10,037 nt of DNA, taken from the NCBI GenBank assembly GCA_945876015.1, contig CAMCNM010000051.1, positions 1 to 10,037 of the forward strand. Reading direction: 5' to 3'. The notes beneath the pieces were generated by a model. The model did not search any database. It worked only from the letters and a program-made list of their open reading frames with translations, and was not told the origin of the DNA. The position numbers and the translations under genes were made by a program. Positions 7,053-10,037 of this stretch are shown piece by piece. Position 1 is the stretch's first letter. Every line of letters begins with the position of its first letter. Source of the stretch: Gemmatimonas phototrophica. Lineage in GTDB: Bacteria; Gemmatimonadota; Gemmatimonadetes; Longimicrobiales; Gaopeijiaceae.

Positions 7053-8209
7053 ACCTCGAGGTCGATTCCACCGCCACGTCGCTGTTCGGCTACGCCGCGT
7101 ACGGGAACGTCGAGAAGCAGGGGGGCAACTTCAAGGTCGACCTGGGCGGCTCCGTGATCAGCCCCGGATACGAGGTCAACGATCTCGGCTTCCAGACGGT
7201 CGCCGATCGGCTCGGAGCCCGGCTGAGCATGGGCTACGACCAGCCCAAAGTCGGCAAGGTCTTCCGCGCCTGGTATGTGCGCGCGATACCGGATCTCGCC
7301 TGGAACTACGGTGGTGACCTGATCGGAGCGACGGTCAACCTCTCCAGTCAGGTCCAGCTCAAGAATTTTTCCTCAGTCAACGTGCGCTTCGCCGTGAACC
7401 CGTCCAAGATGAACCAGCGGCTCACCCGCGGCGGTCCGCTCGCGCGCGATCCGCGCGGCTACTCGGGGGAGCTCAGCTACAACACGGTGGGACAGGCCAA
7501 GGTCACGGTGCGCTCCGGGATCGACTTCGGCTGGGACGAGTCCGACGCCTGGTCGCGCCGAGTCAACATCGGGATGCAGATCAGGGCCGGCGAACACCTG
7601 GACATGAACTTCGGCCCCTCGTTCAGCCAGAGCCGGTCGCGCGCCCAGTACGTAACGAGCGTCGCCGACGCCACCGCGGCCGCGACGTTGAAGCGCCGAT
7701 ACCTGTTCGCGGATCTGGACCAGAGCACGCTGTCCATCGACAGCCGGATCAATTTCACGATCTCGCCTCGGATCACGCTGGAGATCTTCGCGCAGCCGCT
7801 GATCTCGAGCGGAGATTACGGCGACCTGAAGGAGCTCGCCGAGCCGCGCACCTTCGACTTCAACGTCTTCGGCACCGGCGGGAGCACGAGCACCCCGCTC
7901 GACGGGGGCCGGCGCTACCAGATCGACCCCGACGGCTCGGGGCCTGCGAAGTCCTTCACCGTGAACAACACGGACTTCAATACGCGGTCGCTGCGGGCGA
8001 ACGCGGTGTTCCGCTGGGAGTGGCGCCCCGGCTCGACGCTGTTCGTGGTGTGGCAGCACAACCGCGCTGGAACGATCACGGGGGCCGACCCCGTCACCGG
8101 CCAATCCACCGTCGGCAACTTCCAGGTGGAACGGGACGTCGGCGACCTGCTCGACCTCCACGGCGACAACATCTTCATGTTCAAGCTGGCGTACTGGCTG
8201 AACCCCTGA
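5387..8209 (+). CDS. Exported CBM9-like / DUF5916 outer-membrane-type protein, copy 1
   Basis: This is a 940-residue exported protein of unknown exact function. Residues 1-29 form a signal peptide (basic MAKSAVR, hydrophobic core, likely cut before Gln30). A Pro/Ala-rich linker follows to about residue 80. A CBM9-like domain opens at ITVDGRLDEPVW (86-97) and runs to about 280; it contains WNPVWDVKT and RIPFSQLRF. From about 286 (LEVLPYAGG) to the end lies the DUF5916 domain, with its hallmark NPDFGQVEVDPAVINL (342-357) and KRPFFIEGAEIFNFG (367-381). It has many alternating beta-type strands, consistent with an outer-membrane barrel. The protein ends YWLNP, without a terminal aromatic residue. 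The GTG start is chosen because it aligns exactly with the ATG of the downstream paralogue and has AGGGG seven bases upstream. Family members often occur near peptidases or TonB-type proteins, but their ligand is not known. Confidence 0.93.
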   Translation: MAKSAVRSFLTHALGISSAFVLSTTSILGQSKEPEGAPVTAPAANAPGGQTDPRPAGATTSIPRAPIAATHEEHPTAVAVRTQSAITVDGRLDEPVWMTAAPVTDFWQIDPEEGAPISERTEVRFLYDDDALYIACWLWDTDATIVTRLSRRDTAIGDIDLFSVHLDTYHSHRSSYRFTVSALGTIRDLAAGPGLPLTGGDVSWNPVWDVKTRITDQGWFLEMRIPFSQLRFSREDEQVWGLQIERKVRPQQENTIWSFTRKTDPNGQQNFGHLVGIRGIRTGSRLEVLPYAGGSAEFIRQAQRPEVQFQNPFRSGSDFFGNAGLDMKYKITSNLTFDGTANPDFGQVEVDPAVINLTAFETRFQEKRPFFIEGAEIFNFGEDAAQILYSRRIGRPPHGSAPSSAIYTLTPTATTILGAGKLTGKTVSGWSVAFLDAVAGREYSTWRDLQNVESSQEVEPLTNYLAGRARREMRQGQTTLGILATSVHRDLGGSPLEPSVLSSAYSAGIDFSHDFAKRVWHTSASFSPSYVQGSTGALIATQRLSSRYYQRPDADYLEVDSTATSLFGYAAYGNVEKQGGNFKVDLGGSVISPGYEVNDLGFQTVADRLGARLSMGYDQPKVGKVFRAWYVRAIPDLAWNYGGDLIGATVNLSSQVQLKNFSSVNVRFAVNPSKMNQRLTRGGPLARDPRGYSGELSYNTVGQAKVTVRSGIDFGWDESDAWSRRVNIGMQIRAGEHLDMNFGPSFSQSRSRAQYVTSVADATAAATLKRRYLFADLDQSTLSIDSRINFTISPRITLEIFAQPLISSGDYGDLKELAEPRTFDFNVFGTGGSTSTPLDGGRRYQIDPDGSGPAKSFTVNNTDFNTRSLRANAVFRWEWRPGSTLFVVWQHNRAGTITGADPVTGQSTVGNFQVERDVGDLLDLHGDNIFMFKLAYWLNP

Positions 8210-8233
8210 TCGGCCGACGTCGAGCATGATTCC

Positions 8234-8270
8234 GGGGGACCGGCGGGGCTGCCCGCCGGTCCCCCGTTTT
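8234..8270 (+). terminator. Rho-independent terminator after the first DUF5916 gene
   Basis: GGGGGACCGGCGGG (8234-8247) pairs perfectly with CCCGCCGGTCCCCC (8252-8265) around the loop GCTG, and the C at 8233 can also pair with the G at 8266. TTTT follows at 8267-8270. The stem begins 25 bases after the stop codon. It should end the first gene's transcript and separate it from the second paralogue, although the T tract is short. Confidence 0.88.
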
Positions 8271-8328
8271 CGTTCACCCCACCGGAGCTCGGAGCCCTTC
8301 CCGCCAAGTCAATGAAGCCGGCGGGTGG

Positions 8329-8395
8329 GGGGTCAGGGTGATAGGTTTGCTCTTTCGTTCTTGCGCCTCCCGCCTTCCCTGTCCCAGGGCTCCCG
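8329..8395 (+). promoter_or_regulatory. Upstream region of the second DUF5916 gene: extended -10-like motif and RBS
   Basis: GGGGTCAGG (8329-8337) is followed by TG-A-TAGGTT (8339-8347), an extended -10-like match, and by the ribosome binding site AGGG (8386-8389) six bases before the ATG at 8396. The -10-like motif ends 48 bases before the start, against 46 in the first copy. A pyrimidine-rich leader lies between in both. No -35 box is evident. The similarity to 5322-5386 could be functional conservation or simply the trace of the duplication. Confidence 0.45.
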
Positions 8396-10037
8396 ATGGC
8401 AAAGCTCCGAACCAGGTCCGCCCTCCTTCACGCCCTGACGATTTCCGCCGCGCTGACCCTCACGGCGACGTCCGCGCGGGCCCAGTCTCAGGAGCCGGGA
8501 ACACCAACGGCCGCACCCGCGGCGGCGCCCGCAACGCGGCCAGCGGCGAAGGCCCCCACCGGCACCGCGCCGGCCTGGAAAAGCCACGAGGAGAGCGCCC
8601 CCACGGCCGTCGCCGTCCGCACGACCCAGCCGATCACGGTGGACGGAAAGCTCGACGAGGCGGTCTGGATGACGGCCACCCCCGCCACCGACTTCTGGCA
8701 GATCCTCCCGGACCAGGGGCAGCCGGTCTCGGAGCCGACCGAGTTCCGCTTCATCTACGACGACGACGCCCTCTACGTGGGCGCCTGGATGTGGGACAAC
8801 AACGGCGAGATCATCACCAGGATGTCGCGCCGCGACACGGGAATTCCGGACGTTGACTTGATCGCGGTGCACCTCGACAGCTACCACAGCCACCGCTCCT
8901 CCAACCGCTTCGCCGTGACCGCACTCGCCACGATCAAGGACACGCAGGCGGGGGCCGGCGAGCGGCTCACGGGCGGTGATCAGTCCTGGAACCCCGTATG
9001 GGAAGTGAGGACGACGATCACCGACAAGGGGTGGTTCGCGGAGATGCGGATCCCGTTCAGCCAGCTCCGCTTCAGCCAGGCAGACGAGCAGGTCTGGGGG
9101 CTCCAGCTCGAGCGGAAGATCCGGCCGCAGATCGAGGAGACCGTCTGGTCGTTCACCCCGTCCACGGAGCCGCCCGGGCAGCTGACGTTCGGGCATCTGG
9201 TCGGGATTAAGGGGATCAAGCCGGGCAAGAAGCTCGAGGTGCTCCCCTACGTGACGGGAGCCGCGGAGTACATCGAGTACCCGACGCGCAGCGAGGTCGC
9301 GTTCGAGAATCCGTTCCGCAGCGGCAAGGACTACTTCGGCAGCACCGGCATGGACGTGAAGTACAAGGTGACGTCGAACCTCACGCTCGACGCGACCGTC
9401 AATCCAGACTTCGGTCAGGTCGAGGTTGACCCGGCGGTCATCAACTTGAGCGCGTTCGAGACCCGCTACGCCGAGCGCCGTCCGTTCTTCGTCGAGGGCG
9501 CCGAGATCTTCAACTTCGGCGGGCCGCAGATCTTCTACTCGCGCCGCGTCGGGCGATCGCCGCACGGCTCGGCCCCGAGCGGGTCGATCTACGACCTGAC
9601 GCCCAGGGTCACGACGATCCTGGGCGCGGGGAAGCTGACGGGTAAGACCGCCGCCGGCTGGTCGCTCGGGTTCATCGACGCGGTGACCGGGAAGGAGATG
9701 TCCACCTGGCAGAACGCGCAGCAGGTGGAAAGCCAGGTCGAGGTCGAGCCACTCACCAACTACTTCGCCGGCCGTGCGCGGCGCGACCTCCGCGCTGGGC
9801 AGAGCTACGTGGGCGCGCTCTTCACCGCAGTGAACCGCTCGCTGGACGGGTCGGGGCTGGAGAACACAGTGCTCCGGACCGCCTACAGCGGGGGCGTGGA
9901 CATGAGCCATGACTTCGCCGGCCGCAACTGGCGGGCCCAGGCCTCGTTCTCGCCCAGTTACGTGACGGGGACCGCCGCGACGCTGATCGCGACGCAGCGC
10001 CTGTCGAGCCGCTACTTCCAGCGCCCCGACGCCGACT
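8396..10037 (+). CDS. Exported CBM9-like / DUF5916 protein, copy 2 (runs off the right edge)
   Basis: This is the second member of the pair, open for 547 codons to the window end. Residues 1-29 form a clear signal peptide ending TSARA, with cleavage before Gln30, and an Ala/Pro/Thr-rich linker follows. The CBM9-like domain opens at ITVDGKLDEAVW (80-91). The DUF5916 hallmark NPDFGQVEVDPAVINL starts at 336, followed by RRPFFVEGAEIFNFG. It aligns with copy 1 along its whole visible length with few gaps; by eye roughly two thirds of residues agree in the conserved blocks. Linkers and the PQIFYSRR region differ most. It has its own leader and ribosome binding site, and a strong terminator separates it from copy 1. 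Judging from copy 1, about 390 residues are missing. No frameshift is seen in the visible part. Confidence 0.93.
   Translation, partial: MAKLRTRSALLHALTISAALTLTATSARAQSQEPGTPTAAPAAAPATRPAAKAPTGTAPAWKSHEESAPTAVAVRTTQPITVDGKLDEAVWMTATPATDFWQILPDQGQPVSEPTEFRFIYDDDALYVGAWMWDNNGEIITRMSRRDTGIPDVDLIAVHLDSYHSHRSSNRFAVTALATIKDTQAGAGERLTGGDQSWNPVWEVRTTITDKGWFAEMRIPFSQLRFSQADEQVWGLQLERKIRPQIEETVWSFTPSTEPPGQLTFGHLVGIKGIKPGKKLEVLPYVTGAAEYIEYPTRSEVAFENPFRSGKDYFGSTGMDVKYKVTSNLTLDATVNPDFGQVEVDPAVINLSAFETRYAERRPFFVEGAEIFNFGGPQIFYSRRVGRSPHGSAPSGSIYDLTPRVTTILGAGKLTGKTAAGWSLGFIDAVTGKEMSTWQNAQQVESQVEVEPLTNYFAGRARRDLRAGQSYVGALFTAVNRSLDGSGLENTVLRTAYSGGVDMSHDFAGRNWRAQASFSPSYVTGTAATLIATQRLSSRYFQRPDAD

Larger units (their letters stand above)
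8329..10037 (+). repeat. Tandem duplication, right unit (cut by window end)
   Basis: This is the second unit of the diverged direct repeat described for 5322-7052, in the same orientation and with the same element order: GGGGTCAGG, -10-like motif, ribosome binding site, signal peptide, CBM9-like domain, DUF5916. The units are separated by the terminator and about 60 bases without visible features (8271-8328). Confidence 0.75.

Noticed and set aside
1..10037. CRISPR arrays, tRNA or rRNA genes, insertion sequence ends
   Set aside because: No short regularly spaced repeats, cloverleaf-like or rRNA-like stretches, transposase motifs or terminal inverted repeats were seen when reading both strands.

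Overview
This is a GC-rich window with strong G/C bias at third codon positions in its genes. The organism looks like a diderm (outer-membrane) bacterium: two genes encode exported proteins with a CBM9-like domain followed by a DUF5916 outer-membrane-type domain. Such proteins are common in Gemmatimonadota, Candidatus Eisenbacteria and related lineages. The phylum is an inference; no rRNA or tRNA is present to fix it.

Left part (1-2442, minus strand): a compact operon read leftward. An ABC transporter ATPase (2442-1498) overlaps an ABC-2 type permease (1505-465) by 8 bases. One base after the permease stop comes the start of an S66 family LD-carboxypeptidase, of which only the N-terminal 154 residues lie in the window. 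The three genes are so tightly packed that translational coupling is likely.

Middle (2443-3623, plus strand): a short divergent intergenic region, then about 1 kb of broken coding sequence. It starts as a class A beta-lactamase-like serine hydrolase with recognisable SxxK and SxN motifs. Two apparent single-base losses and one extra base interrupt it. The match ends where the KTG strand should begin, and a second, unrecognised and also frameshifted protein tail follows.

Right-centre (3624-5288, plus): an intact gamma-glutamyltranspeptidase with its catalytic threonine, but without the N-terminal signal peptide normally seen in bacterial homologues.

Right part (5289-10037, plus): two tandem paralogues of the CBM9-like/DUF5916 family (5387-8209 complete; 8396 to the window end, partial). 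The duplication includes the upstream region: both copies share a GGGGTCAGG element, an extended -10-like TGnTAnnnT motif and an AGGG-type ribosome binding site at nearly the same distance from the start. A perfect 14-bp hairpin terminator closes the first copy, so each copy is probably its own transcription unit.

How the genes fit together: several products touch the cell envelope or peptide bonds (LD-carboxypeptidase, beta-lactamase-like protein, GGT, ABC-2 exporter, outer-membrane-type proteins). The sequence does not prove a shared pathway. I see no RNA genes, CRISPR array, insertion sequence or clear new system; the tandem duplication and the decayed block are the most notable items.
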